From the NCBI RefSeq assembly GCF_029931775.1, contig NC_079332.1, forward strand, positions 4,897,970 through 4,961,969: a stretch of 64,000 nt of DNA, in the 5' to 3' direction. The stretch comes from Euleptes europaea. Its lineage: Eukaryota > Chordata > Lepidosauria > Squamata > Sphaerodactylidae. Below are positions 43,021 through 55,800 of the stretch, piece by piece. Both the position numbers and the translations under genes were made by a program. Each line of letters begins with the position of its first letter. Within the stretch, counting starts at the first letter, position 1. Under the pieces are notes generated by a model. The model ran no database searches and was not told the DNA's origin. It worked only from the letters and a program-made list of their open reading frames with translations.

Positions 43021-44429
43021 ATACCAGCACTTCATGATTTAAACTGTATTTTTTGTTAATTTACCGTAATTAGCAGCCTGAACACAAAGGAAAGCAGTCT
43101 GAGTCACACCTCCCCTTGGCCAGCCTGTCCACTAAGTAGACCTAGGCAGCTGCCTAGGGCATCAGAGCTGGAGGGGGGACGGGGACAGGGGTCCGTTGTG
43201 CAGGGCAGAGAGAGAGAGAGAGACGAACCAGCATTCCTCCTATGCATGTTTACCATGCCTAATCAAAAGCCCACTGTGTTCAGTGGGATTTACTCTCAGG
43301 TAACGGTGCTTAGGATTGCTGCCCTTGGAACGAGCTAGTTGGTGTTTCATTATGTTTGCGTCTGTAGTTTGAATGAGGGGGGCAAAGTGATCGTTTGCCT
43401 CTGAATCCAAAAACCTTCGGGCCGGCCCCGCACCCCCCCGCATTATACAACCGTCTTTAATGATTTCGATTTTTCTCAGTCCTTCCCGACTCTCAGAGAA
43501 GGCAATCCAATTAAAACGCCGCTCGGTCCTTGATCTAGGCTCTGATAACTTCTTGTGACGAATTAAGTTCCGCTGAAATATCGCCCAATTTATTCTGAGC
43601 TGGAAACAGCATTCTCTGCCCTCTTCCCCCGCAAGGGATACATCACTTTGTGAAGAATCAGAATTGTCTGTGGCAGATGTGTGGATGTTTTAAAGAGTCT
43701 TAACAAGAGAAGGTTGTCAAATTACTTGGGTATAAATGTTATATAATGAAAACAGTGTTATTATAAAATGCTGTGGGAGGGGTGGGGGGGTTAGATACTT
43801 GCTATTTTGGGCTCCATTGTCCACATTTCCATATCTTTTAAAGGGACCGTAACAAGACCCTTCTGAACTCCAGGACTGACAGATAGTACAGAGGTGGGTA
43901 GGAACAGAACACCCGTCCTAAATATAACATATCTTGTGAGTCTGTGAGTCACCAGGCATTGTTCACAAGCACTCTTTTCCAATCTTAAGGGCTAGAATCT
44001 TGCTTTTGTTTTAGTTGTTCCAGCTGAACTTCTCAGGTTATCCAGTTCTGGTTTTTTTGTCTCGTGCGATGCCCGAATGGCACTCCACTGACCCATTCGG
44101 TAAACACTCCCCACCCCCCAATGCCAGAAAAGAATGACGTTTCTCTGTTTTGCATGAGAAATTCAGGAGTGGAACCATCTGCTCTGGGGAGCTGGGTGAT
44201 TCACCATCTCGAGGGCCCTGATCTTCCCTGCAGGCGAGAGCACGCTTGCGATAAGCAACTGTATGCCAACTTGGTGCACCAAGTTGCATACAAAACGATG
44301 TACTTTGAATTGCATTTTCCCCGATGATAAAGAGGTGGGAGTCCCATAGCGTGCAAACCCTCACACAATGTGTACTGTTCGTAAGTGACCCTGAAAACGG
44401 GAAGGGCACGGCGTTTGTAATCTTGATTT

Positions 44430-44516
44430 TGCTGACTTATTGGATCTCCATAGGGTTTTCAAGGCAAGAGGAGTTCAGAGGCAGTTTGCCATTGTCTGCC
44501 TCCTAGTGGTGCCTGA

Positions 44517-44547
<31 letters not shown>

Positions 44548-44805
44548 ACCAGGGTTGTGGGAGGGGCTGTGCCTCAGTGGTAGAGCCTCTGCTTGGCATG
44601 CAGAAGGTCCCAGGTTCAATCCCCGGCATCTCTAGTTAAAGGCACTAGGCAAGTAAGTGATGTGAAAGATCTCACCCTGAGACCCTTCCTTAAGTGGTAG
44701 ATCTTTTTTGACACCAGGAAGCTGACTGTGATGGACAGAGGGTCTGGTTCAGTAGAAGTCAGCTTCATGTGTTCATGACCCTGACGGGATCGAGGCTAAC
44801 CAGGT
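44430..44805 (-). repeat. 5S-derived SINE interrupted by a tRNA-Ala-like SINE
   Basis: The antisense 5S-type SINE (GTTTTCAAGGCAAGAGGAG, then GGTGGTCTCCCATCCAAGTA) breaks off after ACTAACCAGGG. A + strand tRNA-Ala-like SINE follows (44555-44775), and the 5S-type sequence resumes as ACCCTGACGGGATCGAGGCT. The SINE copy is younger than its host. About 20 bp of the host at the junction is missing. Confidence 0.7.
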
Positions 44806-45504
44806 CAGGGCTTGTGATCTACCAAAGCCTTTAAAAAGGAGCCACCTGCTTGTGTCCCTAGTGCAGCCCCCGTGGCAACTTTAATTTGCAGATGGTCTCT
44901 GGGAAATATCACATAGTGGAGAGTAGGATGCTCTTGAAGCTGTATTACATTCAGAGGACTCTACTCCCCCCCCAAAAATCCCTTGCCATGAACGTATGCC
45001 AAGGCAAAGCAAAGCTGCCGAGCGGAACTAGGGATGAAGTGGATTCAGCAGGTAATCCTTGTTGCTTGGGAGAAGCGACAGATTGAATGTAGAAATGAAA
45101 GTTTTCAGGGGCGTTGAACTCAGGTTCGGAGTGAGGGTGTTCCTAGCTGGTATGAGCATAGAAGGCCACAGGGTTTTGGCCCATGAATAAACTGGGGGGT
45201 GGGTGAGGAAGATGTGAATGGTTAGTCTTCCTGCCCCACGACCCCAGCGTTATTTGGGGAACTTGGATGGTTTGTTCTACAGTTATCATTTTGCGTGAGG
45301 TTTTAGGAGGGATCAGAGTTGGCATCTGAGTTAAGCAGGGTGCCACGCATAGGAGTGTGTGTGAGAGTATATGTTAATACACACACACACAGGCCTTATT
45401 TCAAGGATAGGTGACGTCCTTTATAGCAGGTTACTTGTGTAATAAATTAAAAATAATAATAGCAACATGTATTCAATAACCACATTTACACGTTTTACAT
45501 TGAA

Positions 45505-45990
45505 CACATGAAGCTGCCTTCTACTGAATCAGACCTTTGGTCCATCAGAGTCAGTATTGTCCGCTCAAACCGGCAGCGGCTCTCCAGGGTCTCAGGCAGG
45601 GGTCTTTCACATCACCTACTTTGCCTAGTCCCTTTTAACTGGAGATGCTGGGGATTGACCCTGGGACCCTTCTGCACGCCAAGCAGATGCTCTACCACTG
45701 AGCCACAGCCCCTCTCCATGGCTCTCCAGGGTCTCAGGCAGGGGTCTTTCACATCACCTACTTTGCCTAGTCCCTTTTAACTGGAGATGGTGGGGATTGA
45801 CCCTGGGACCCTTCTGCACACCAAGTAGATTCTCTGCCACTGAGCCACGGCCCCTCTCCATGGCTCTCCAGGGTCTCAGGCAGAGGTCTTTCACATCACC
45901 TACTCGCCTAGTCCCTTTAATTGGAGATGCCAGGGATTTAATTGGGATGCACGCCCAGCAGATGCTCTACAAACTGAGCCACGGCCCACA
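45505..45990 (-). repeat. tRNA-Ala-like SINE with tandem triplication
   Basis: An antisense full-length copy (45505-45720) is followed by two more copies of its A/B-box half in the same orientation. GGCTCTCCAGGGTCTCAGG recurs at 45578, 45720 and 45862, a period of 142 bp. Confidence 0.85.
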
Positions 45991-46649
45991 TTATAGCTCT
46001 ACAATTTTCAGTTATGCAGGTTTGGAAACAAACACGTAATAAATACATTTCTATTGTGTGCGTGTCTATAGAGCTCTTACCTGGAACTAAGGTTCATACA
46101 GGTTCTCTCTACATATTGAATTTAAAGCTACACATAGTCTTGTAAATTACTGACTTCAGCTTTACAAGAATCAGCTGTCTCTGATACCGAACAGTATTCC
46201 AATGAACCAAAGGCTCACTAAATATTTTGGACTATAGCTCTCAAATAAACTAAAAACCAGAGAATCAAAGATATGGTAAAGACATAGAAACATGAGAAAA
46301 GACCATGTTCTTACAGAAAAGGTTTGCAATGTCCTGAATATAAGCTAGAAGTTTAGAAATGTCTCTATGTCCGTGCGCGCGTATGAACGCACACAAACGT
46401 GTCTTTAAAACATAAACTAATAAACCATATATATTTACTATTAGTATTAACATTTTTTTAGATGTACTAATGTTGTATAATATCAATACACTTATTTATC
46501 TATATATATTTTTCTCCCTTTCTTTTTTATATTCCCTTGCCCTTCTTTCCTTCTGTATCCCATTTATTATTAAAAACCAATAAAAATATTTATTAAAAAA
46601 AAACTTTTTTTTTTTTTTACTAATAGACACCCACATAATGAATTAAGCA

Positions 46650-47150
46650 GCTTTTATTGTTGTCACCGCCCCCTCCCCCCCTCGTTCCTTCTCACCACCC
46701 GGCCGCCCACTCCCCCCCCCTCCTCCCGCGATTCGAACCTCCCGTCTCCTCGCCCGTCTTGGGCCGAGCGGCGCGCCGTACTGGAGTTGCCATAGCGACG
46801 GCGGCCTGGCCCCGCACAGCGGCGCCCCGAAGCCTGAGGCTGCGGCCGACCGGCGACGGTTGAAAGGAAAAGCGAGGCGTTTCGACGCGCCGGGATGTCT
46901 TTCCGCGACCTCCGTAGTGAGTCGAGGGGCGTCGGTCTGCCCGGGGGAGGCTTTCTCGTGACCGGGGCGGGGGGGGGGGGACGGCTGGCCGCTGGCGGAC
47001 GGGGACGCGAGGCGGGCTCGGGGGCCCGGCCCTGTCGTGTCGCCGCGCCCCGCCCTTTCCTCCCCCCCCCCGGGGAGCGTTCGGGCGGGCTCGTTTCCGC
47101 CTTTCGCGACAGCCCTGCTAGGTAGGCCGCGCCGCCGCCGCGCCCCCTCG
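46650..47150 (+). promoter_or_regulatory. CpG island promoter and first exon of CLUAP1
   Basis: An abrupt CpG-rich block (CCCGCGATTCG, GCGGCGCGCCG, GGCGACGG and similar) surrounds the CLUAP1 start codon at 46895 and extends into intron 1. It contrasts with strongly AT-rich sequence on both sides (about 46000-46640 and 47160-47480). This is the usual TATA-less housekeeping promoter of a ciliary gene. The exact transcription start cannot be read from sequence. Confidence 0.75.
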
Positions 47151-49797
47151 CAGCCGGAAAGCCTGGGAAAATTTAATTGTTAATGGGACCGTTTAAAGGA
47201 CACTTTTTGATCTAATTCCTTACATACGCTTTTTATCAATTTTATATTAGGTATTGAATAAGGTTAGACAGGATGAAATACGTTAATTTAAAATAGTAGG
47301 GATTAGTTTTGTTTGCAAAAGTTTACGCAATTTATTTTCAGACGGAAGAGGGAGAGGGGGAAGTCAATTTATTGTTAATTTGGCAATCTTATTATTATTT
47401 TGTAGTATTGTTATCTTTTAACATTGGATATTGTTTTATATGTTGATATATTAAATCAAGAAAATAAAAAAAAGAGTCACTGGAAAAGACAATCATGCTA
47501 GGAAAAGTGGAGGGCAGCAGGAAAAGAGGAAGACCCAACAAGAGATGGATGGACTCAATAAAGGAAGCCACGACCCTCAATTTGCAAGACCTGAGCAAGG
47601 CTGTCAAAGATAAAACATTTTGGAGGACTTTCATTCATAGGGTCGCCATGAGTCGGAAGCGACTTGACGGCACTTAACACACACACAAAATACAGTACTC
47701 AAGGTAAGTACAATAATAACTAAACAAACTACATAGCTGTCCTAATCTGTGTAATGCAGTTCAATACCACAATTCCTTGTGTAAGAGCTAGAATTTTTTG
47801 GGGGGGGGTCTTTTTAATCTTTTGTCTTTTTCTTCTTCATGTTGTCGCAGTAGTCCTTTAGCAAGGTGCCTGACGTGGGACTCCTTTGTTTGGTACCTTG
47901 CTAAAGGACTGCTGCGACAAGAAGAAGAAGAAAAAGACAAAAGATTTGTTGCCTGTTACCGCACTAGGTATTCCCAGCGATGTATTAAGAGTTTGAAAAT
48001 GTTACAAAAAATACTGTTCGAACTTTCTATAAGGGTTACCGCACTTTGTATTCCCAGTGATGTATTAAGAGTTTGAAAATGTTGTAAAAGACATCACTTT
48101 AAAAGGGTTTTTAGATACCACGACTTATAAATGGTTGGAAGACGTCTTCACAGCTAAAGGGGCCAAACAAAGTGCGAACAGTATTTTTTTATAACATTTT
48201 CAAACTCTTAATGCATCGCTGGGAATACAAGTGCGGTAACCCCCATCCAGAAACCCTTGTAAAGCAATGTTTTTTATAACATTTTCAAACTCTTAATACA
48301 TCGCTGGGAAAACCTAGTGCGGTAACAGTTAAAAAGATCAAAAAAAATTCTAGCTCTTATGCAAGGAATTGTGATATTGAACTGCATTACACAGATTAGG
48401 ATTAGGATAGCTATATAGTTTGTTTAGTTATTATTGTACTTAACCTTGAGTACTGTATTTTGTAGCTGCACTTAATAGAACGTTGCACTTTGCTATACGT
48501 ATTCGCTCCTGTGTTGATTTCCAAACCCTTGCGGTATATGCACAGAGGTGTCTTGTTTTGATGTAACCTCCAGGTAACAGCAGAAGATCTCCTGCTATTA
48601 CAAATGATCTCCGGCCAATAGAGGTCAGTTTCCCTGGAGAAAATGGCCGCTTTGACAATTGGACTCTATGGCATCGAGGTCCCTCCCCAAACCCCTCCCT
48701 TCCTTAGGCTCCAAAAACTGATGGCGAAGAGGGACCTGGCAACCCTACTGAGGTTCTCTCCAGACATCACCAAAATAGGAAGCAGGCTAAGCCCCCCCCC
48801 CCACAACCTACTAGCCCACCATGCTATATTTATCAAGATTTTGTTTTCTCCTTCCTTAGGGTGGCAAGTGGGGTTCTTCTCCCTGCCTTTAAAAAAAAAA
48901 AACCTCACAACACTCCTGTGAGGTAGGCTAATCTAAGACAAGCTGATGGGCCATAGGGTTGCCAACCTCCAGGTACTAGCTGGAGATCTCCTGCTATTAC
49001 AACTGATCTCCAGCCGATAGAGATCGGTTCCCCTGGAGAAGATGGCCGCTTTGGCAACTGGACTCTGTGGCATAGAAGCCCCTCTCCGCCCAAAAAAACC
49101 TCCTGCTGGTGGAGAAGAGGGACCTGGCAACCCTAACGGGTCAGCTCATGAGCTTTTGCTTTATGGCTTGTGGGAGAGGGTGGGACAGTTGGATTTGAAC
49201 CCACCTATCTGCTGTCTCAGCCTGTTGCCTTTTAGCCTAACTTACCTCGAAGGGTCGTTGCAAAACTCTTTGTTGGTCTCTGTGGTTCTACTGGATTCGG
49301 ATCTAACAGTTCTACTGCTTCCCTCTGAAATGGTGAAGGCAAAAATGTAGGATGGCAGGATCACGTCCTCCCTTGCAGGGAAGTGATAAACATCGTAGAA
49401 AGAATTTGATGGATACTTCCTTTCCCTCTCGTTTTTTCCACTGTCAAAATTCAGATTGCTTGTGCCTTGGAGCGTAGGCCTGTGCGGATTATTAAACTCC
49501 TTTAAGTGCCATTTATGTTGATGGTTTATTAAATGATAGGAAAGGGGTATCCAGTTGATGAACCATGCCTTAAGATGCACGTCACAGCTATTTACAAATC
49601 TTTCTGTAATGCTGTTAGTGCTAGGAAAAGTGGAGGGCAGCAGGAAAAGAGGAAGACCCAACAAGAGATGGATGGACTCAATAAAGGAAGCCACGGCCCT
49701 CGGTTTGCAAGATCTGAGCAAGGCTGTCAAAGATAGGACACTTTGGAGGACTTTGATTCATAGGGTCGCCATGAGTTGGAGGCAACTCTACGGCACT

Positions 49798-49830
<33 letters not shown>

Positions 49831-52800
49831 CTGTTAGGTTTTTCTTTTAAAACAAAACAAAACCCCAACATCTATGCACAGCCCAGCTTAGTTTATTTTT
49901 CTCATACGCATGAGCATAAAATGTCGTGATGAATTTTGTGTCATGTTTCCCTAAATGCCAAACGGTAAACACCATTCTTCTGGTTAATGAACCGCAGAAG
50001 TGGCAGGGTGGCATTGGATTCATTTTCTTTTGTTTGGTGCCTCATGCTCGGAAACGGGCGCAGGATCAGCAATGCCGCAAAGAGCTGCGGCTGCCAAGGC
50101 AGTGTGTTTCTGTGCTCCCACAGGGTAAATTCCTTATTTCTTAGGGCCCTGCCCGTGGGAGTAGGTCACACGCGTGAGAGAGAGGAGAAGCAAGAGGTGT
50201 GCGATTGAAACTTAAACTCAGAATAATGCCGTATGACACGATCCTGTTTTGACCATGCGCCTATGAGCAGTGTAGACCAATCCAAAGTGGCATGTATCAT
50301 AGAATCATAGAGTTGGAAGGGGCCACCAGAGTTATCTAGTCCAACCCCCTGCACAATGCAGGGATTTCACAACTACCTCCCCCCCACACACCCCAGTGAC
50401 CCCTACTCCATGTCCAGAAGATGACCAAGATGCCCTCCCTCTCATGATCTGCCTAAGGTCATAGAATCAGCATTGTTGACAGATGGCCATCTAACCTCTT
50501 CTTAAAAACCTCCAGGGAAGGAGCGCTTACCACCTCCCGAGGAAGCCTGTTCCACTGAGGAACCGCTCAAACTGTTAGAAAATTCTTCCTAATGTCTAGA
50601 CAGAAACTCTTTTGATTTAATTTCAACCCGTTGGTTCTGGTCCGACCTTCTGTGGCAACAGAAAACAACTCGGCACCCAGCTCCTTCAACCTATCACATG
50701 CATCCAAAAGCACATCCACCGTGCAACCAAATGGCAGGCTTGCACAAATGCCAGCACGGCTCGTTCAATCTTCCAGAGATGCCAGGGCCTTTTGGAGTCT
50801 TAGAAGAGGCTTGAGATTGAAGGGGGAAGAACAGTAGATCTCACACTGGATCCCCCTCCCACCCATCCCAAACAGTGACGTTGCATCATCTTTGAATTCT
50901 CTCTCTCCCCCCCCCCCTTACTATTCCCCTCTCTTCTTATCTTGCAAAAAAATTTAAGGAAATAGTGGTGGTTAGGTTGCCGCTGGTACTGTCCATTTCA
51001 GTCATTGCATGCCAATTGTGATTGGCCACCCACCAGGTGGAAAGCTTGCTTGGCTGTCCTGCTGCGCTACGGATACGAAAAAGGAAGCTGCTCATGAGAC
51101 TCTACGAAAGGGGAGTGGGGAAGCCCGCAGTTTGTTTGCAGCGCTTCAAACATAGAGCGGATTGTGTATTATTCTAGGTTTAACTCTCTCTGACTTCCAG
51201 CAAAATGCACTGTTGTATCAATAGCTGAAAAAATATCTATCCCTGATAACAACATTTAACCGAAAAGCTATTTTTACTCAATAGAGATAACAGGTTTCTT
51301 TTCTTTTTTCCTAAACATTGGCATTCAGGTTTTTTTTTTTTTAGTGCACTTGGTAACTTGGAGGATTAAGGTCAAGCAGCTGTGATGGACCTTTGTCTGT
51401 AAAAAAATTTTTAAAATATTTGTTTTGTTTCTCAAAGATTTTACTGAGATGATGAGGGCTCTGGGATATCCCCGGCTCATCTCTATGGAGAATTTTCGCA
51501 CGCCAAACTTCTTGCTTGTCTCAGAGATACTCCTTTGGCTGGTGAAAAGGTTGGTGCCTCATATTTTATTTGTTTGGCTTATTTATAACTCGTCTTTCTT
51601 GCTGATACTCGAGGCAGAGTACAGAGTACTGAGTGAGAGAGTAAACGTCAGAGCAATTGTGATAGTGACATTTGTCAAATGCTTGGCCCTTTGGGAAAAG
51701 AGCTCTCTTAGATCTGAATTGTGGAAGCTCAAACATTCTGGAAGAGTTCTGCTAACAGTAACATTGATTCAGCATTTCTAAAATACTGTTGAAGGGTTTT
51801 TCCCCTATTAGTAGTTGGTCATCTTGAACCCAGGGTTTTTTTCCTAAGGAAAAATGAGAATTGTACCATGAGTGGTGTGTGATTCTCACTTGCACATACA
51901 GCGCCCTAGAAGCTAAAATGACTAAACTGAGGCTATTGTTTTTTGGTCATATTATGAGAAGACAAGAATCGCTAGAAAAGACAGTCATGCTAGGAAAAGT
52001 TGAGGGCAGCAGGAAAAGAGGAAGACCCAACAAGAGATGGATTGACTCAATAAAGGAAGCCGCAGCCCTCAAGTGGCAAGATCTGATCAAGGCTGTCAAA
52101 AGATAGGACATTTTGGAGGACTTTGATTCATGGGGTCGCCATGAGTCGGAAGCGACTTGATGGCACTTAAGACACACATCCTCTGCTGCCAACAGGAACA
52201 GCTTCCTTTCCTCCAAATTCTACCTCCCTCAAGTCATTGCTTTTGAAATCCAGTCGGAGAAAATCTTCCAAATTCTGTGTAATAGATTTAAGGTCTCAGG
52301 ATGGGTGAGCTGCTGTGCTTTGCGGCAGGTCAGGCCTGGGATTCGGGTTGAGTCTGTAGCGGCAGAAAAGGCAAAGCCTACCCAATCAGTTGGCTTTCTC
52401 GGCATCTGGGAGCCTTGCGACTCTCTCTCGAAACTGAGACAGCTAGGCTCACCCTTCCCTGGTCCTGAATTTAAAACAGAGCCAGCGCGACCCGGCAGTG
52501 CTCAGGTGATCAAGACTGATGCGCAGCTCAACCCTGTGTGTCATTTTCTCTGACAGTCGGGATAGATCTGTGCCCTTCCATATGCATGATGTTCAGTCGC
52601 TTCCGTCTCAAGGATGATTCTTTTTAAATTGCCTCGAGTGAAGCCTGCCTGTGAAGTGCTCTGGGAGCTTTCAGGAGAAAAGGTGCAATACGAGTACAAC
52701 CTCTTAAGAGGGAAGTGGAAAAGTTTCGAGAGCGGCTGCCTGGCTCTTAGGCTGCTTGTTGTCTTTTGCTTTCCGCCAACTTGAGGCCTGCGCCTGTCAG

Positions 52801-55800
52801 TATTGTTCTCTCCTCCAGTACTTTAGTCATAGAATCATAGAATCCTAGAGTTGGAAGGGACCACCAGGGTCATCTAGTCCAACCCCCTGCACAATGCAGG
52901 AAATTCACAACTACCTCCCCCCCACGCCCCCAGTGACCCCTACTCCATGCCCAGAAGATGGCCAAAGTGCCCTCCCTCTCATGAACTTCCTAAGGTCATA
53001 GAATCAGCATTGCTGACAGATGGCCATCTAGCCTCTGCTTAGAAAGGAGAGCTCACCACCTCCCAAGGAAGCCTGTTCCACTGAGGAACCGCTCTAACTG
53101 TTAGAAAATTCTTCTTAATGTCTAGACGGAAACTATTTTGATTTAATTTCAACCTGTTGGTTCTGGTCCGACCTTCTGGGGCAACAGAAAACAACGCGGC
53201 ACCATCCTTTATATGACAGCCCTTCAAGTACTCATGTGACCACCTGGAGGGTGCTTCTAAAACTGTACATAAATGTAAAAGGATAGTGGTACGGCTGGTT
53301 CTTTGCCTAATGAGTAGTTACACCGTGGAGTTCCCTACCAGAGGATGTAATGATGGCCCCAGGGATGGTTGGCGTTAGACAGGATCATGGAGGAAAGGTC
53401 TCTCAGTGGCCACAACCATGGGGACTTAAGGGCACTTCCATATTTAGAGGCTGTAAATGTCTGCATGCCAACGTAGGAACATGGCGTGTATGAGCACATG
53501 AAAACATGAAGCTGCCTTCTACTGAACCAGACCCTCGGTCCATCAAAGTCAGTATTGCCTACTCAGACCGGCAGCGGCTCTCCAGGGTCTCAGGCAGGGG
53601 TCTTTCACATCACCTACTTGCCTCGTCCCTTTAACTGGCGATGCCGGGGATTGAACCTGGGACCCTTCTGCATGTTGGCCTTCCAGGACAATTGCTTGGG
53701 CCTCTGTGTGAAACAGGACATTGGACTCGATGGACCCACTCGTCTGACCCCACAGGGCTTTTTTTGTTCTGAGCTTGCGAGGTATGTGGAGAAGACTCAG
53801 GGAGCTTCTTTAGTCCTAGCTGTGGGTAACAACCTGCTGTCTGGATTTGCTGGAGGCAGCAGCTCAGAGAGGTTTAAACACAAGACCGGGCAGAAGTTGA
53901 GACCCACCCAACTCAGCAAAGGGGTTTATGCAAGTTGTGCGCAAAGGGATGGAAATGGACGTAGCTGTGAACTGTGGGCTGATTCATGAAGCAGTGATTC
54001 AGTGAGACGTGTAGGTGTAACTGAAGCATCTGATGGCTTTTTTACCATCTGGGAAGCGTTGGCTACTCTGTAGAGTTGTCAGTAACATCAAATGGGTGAT
54101 AGGATTTGCTATGTTTGGGCAACCTGGGAATGTGCAGACCTGTGGTGCTGTGGCTGGAGAAGAAAAGTACCCCAGTATTAGAAGGTGAAGAAAGAACCCC
54201 AGTATGCATGAATCTACTGAATCACAACCCTCAGATCCCCAGGTATCATACATAGAGGCACTATGGTGCAGTGGTTAGAGGGTGTCAGACTAGGACATAG
54301 TGATTCTGGAATTCCTTGGTGGTCTTCCCTCCAAATACTAACCAGGGCTGACCCTGCTTACCTTCCAAGATCAGGTGAGATTGGGCTAGCCTGGGCCAAA
54401 GTGAAGCATAGCAACATTTATTTAAAACATTTATATGCCCACCTTTCTCCTGATTATGCCAAGGCGGTAACATTCTTTTAGCTTTTAATAACTTTTACTG
54501 TCCTCCTTCTTCTGTTCCTAACACACCTTTCTTGGGTCAGTGTTGCATGAGGGCTAGGGAGAAAGGGTAGAGCTTCGTTGATATGTTAGCTTCTCAGCCT
54601 GAGTGATTAGAGCATTCAGTTGCTTCCCCAGTGCAGAGATGCAACAGAATTGTTCGCTCCCAGCAGGCAGGGAGGAGACTAGGCCAGAGCAGTGAATCAT
54701 ACAGAGATGCATCAGGTAGCCCCCTTCTTGGATTTCACAGCTTGTCCATAATTATTTCCATTGCCTGAACTTTTGCTTTGCTGCCAGTGGATGATCAGCT
54801 TGCTAATTCTTCTTGTAGCTGACCGGAAAAAAATCAGCATGCTTTGTCTTTTAAATGAGGCAATCAAACCTATTTTATTTGTTGTTGCTGGCTACACTTG
54901 GGTATGGATAGCTCAGGCTTCTTTTTAGGCTCGGTCAAGTTAAGTTTCTTTTGTAAAACTTCTTCAAGGTATAAAGAAAAGATCTACCTTTTTGATCTGC
55001 TTGACTTTGCCTGCTTGCAGACAGGTAGTCTACGTGTCTTTGAACGCTACGCCTGTCTCCTTTTGCAGATATGAGCCTCAGATTGACATCCCTTCAGATG
55101 TGGAGACGGAGCAGGACCGGGTCTTTTTCATTAAGGCGGTTGCTCAATTTATGGTGAGTCTGAATGTACAGTGAACTCATTTATTTCAGGGTCTCAGGCT
55201 GGAAGACCAGGGTGCCAAGTCCCGCTCTTAGTTTTGCCTGAACGCTGCTTGCCAGTTCCTCGTGCAAGCTTATAAAGACAGACCAGAAGAAGAAGAAGAG
55301 TTGGTTTTTATATGCCGACTTTCTCTACCACTTAAGGAAGAATCAAACCGGCTTACAATCACTTTCCCCTCCCCACAACAGACACCCTGTGAGGTAGGTG
55401 GGGTTGAGAGAGCTGTGACTAGCCCAAGGTCACCCAGCTGGCTTCATGTGGAGGAGTGGGGAAACCAACCCAGTTCACCAGATTAGCCTCCGCCTCTCAT
55501 GTGGAGGAGCAGGGAATCAAACCCGGTTCTCCAGATCAGAGTCCGCTGCTCCAAACCACCGCTTTTAACCACTACATCATGCTGGCTGTCAGGGATGTTA
55601 ATCCCTGCCTGCCCTGGGAGTGAACTTAGAATCATAGAGCTGTCCTTTGATTTGCTTATGAGCGGCGAGATACCAGAACGACTTTTGGAATTCATATTTG
55701 GGACACAGTTCTGCCTTTCATGTCTAAATGCTAGGTGAATCACTGTATGAATTTTCAAAGGGCAGGCGTATGGAAAATGCAAAACAGACTGTATAAGGAC

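Noticed and set aside
44572-44632. tRNA-Ala-like gene
   Set aside because: The A and B boxes are those of a dispersed SINE head. The same head recurs more than ten times with the SINE body attached, and no cloverleaf acceptor stem closes.
47686-48462. GCACTTAA on both sides as an 8-bp hAT target duplication
   Set aside because: The left GCACTTAA is the normal BovB terminus and lies 13 bp from the element end, so the match is probably coincidental.
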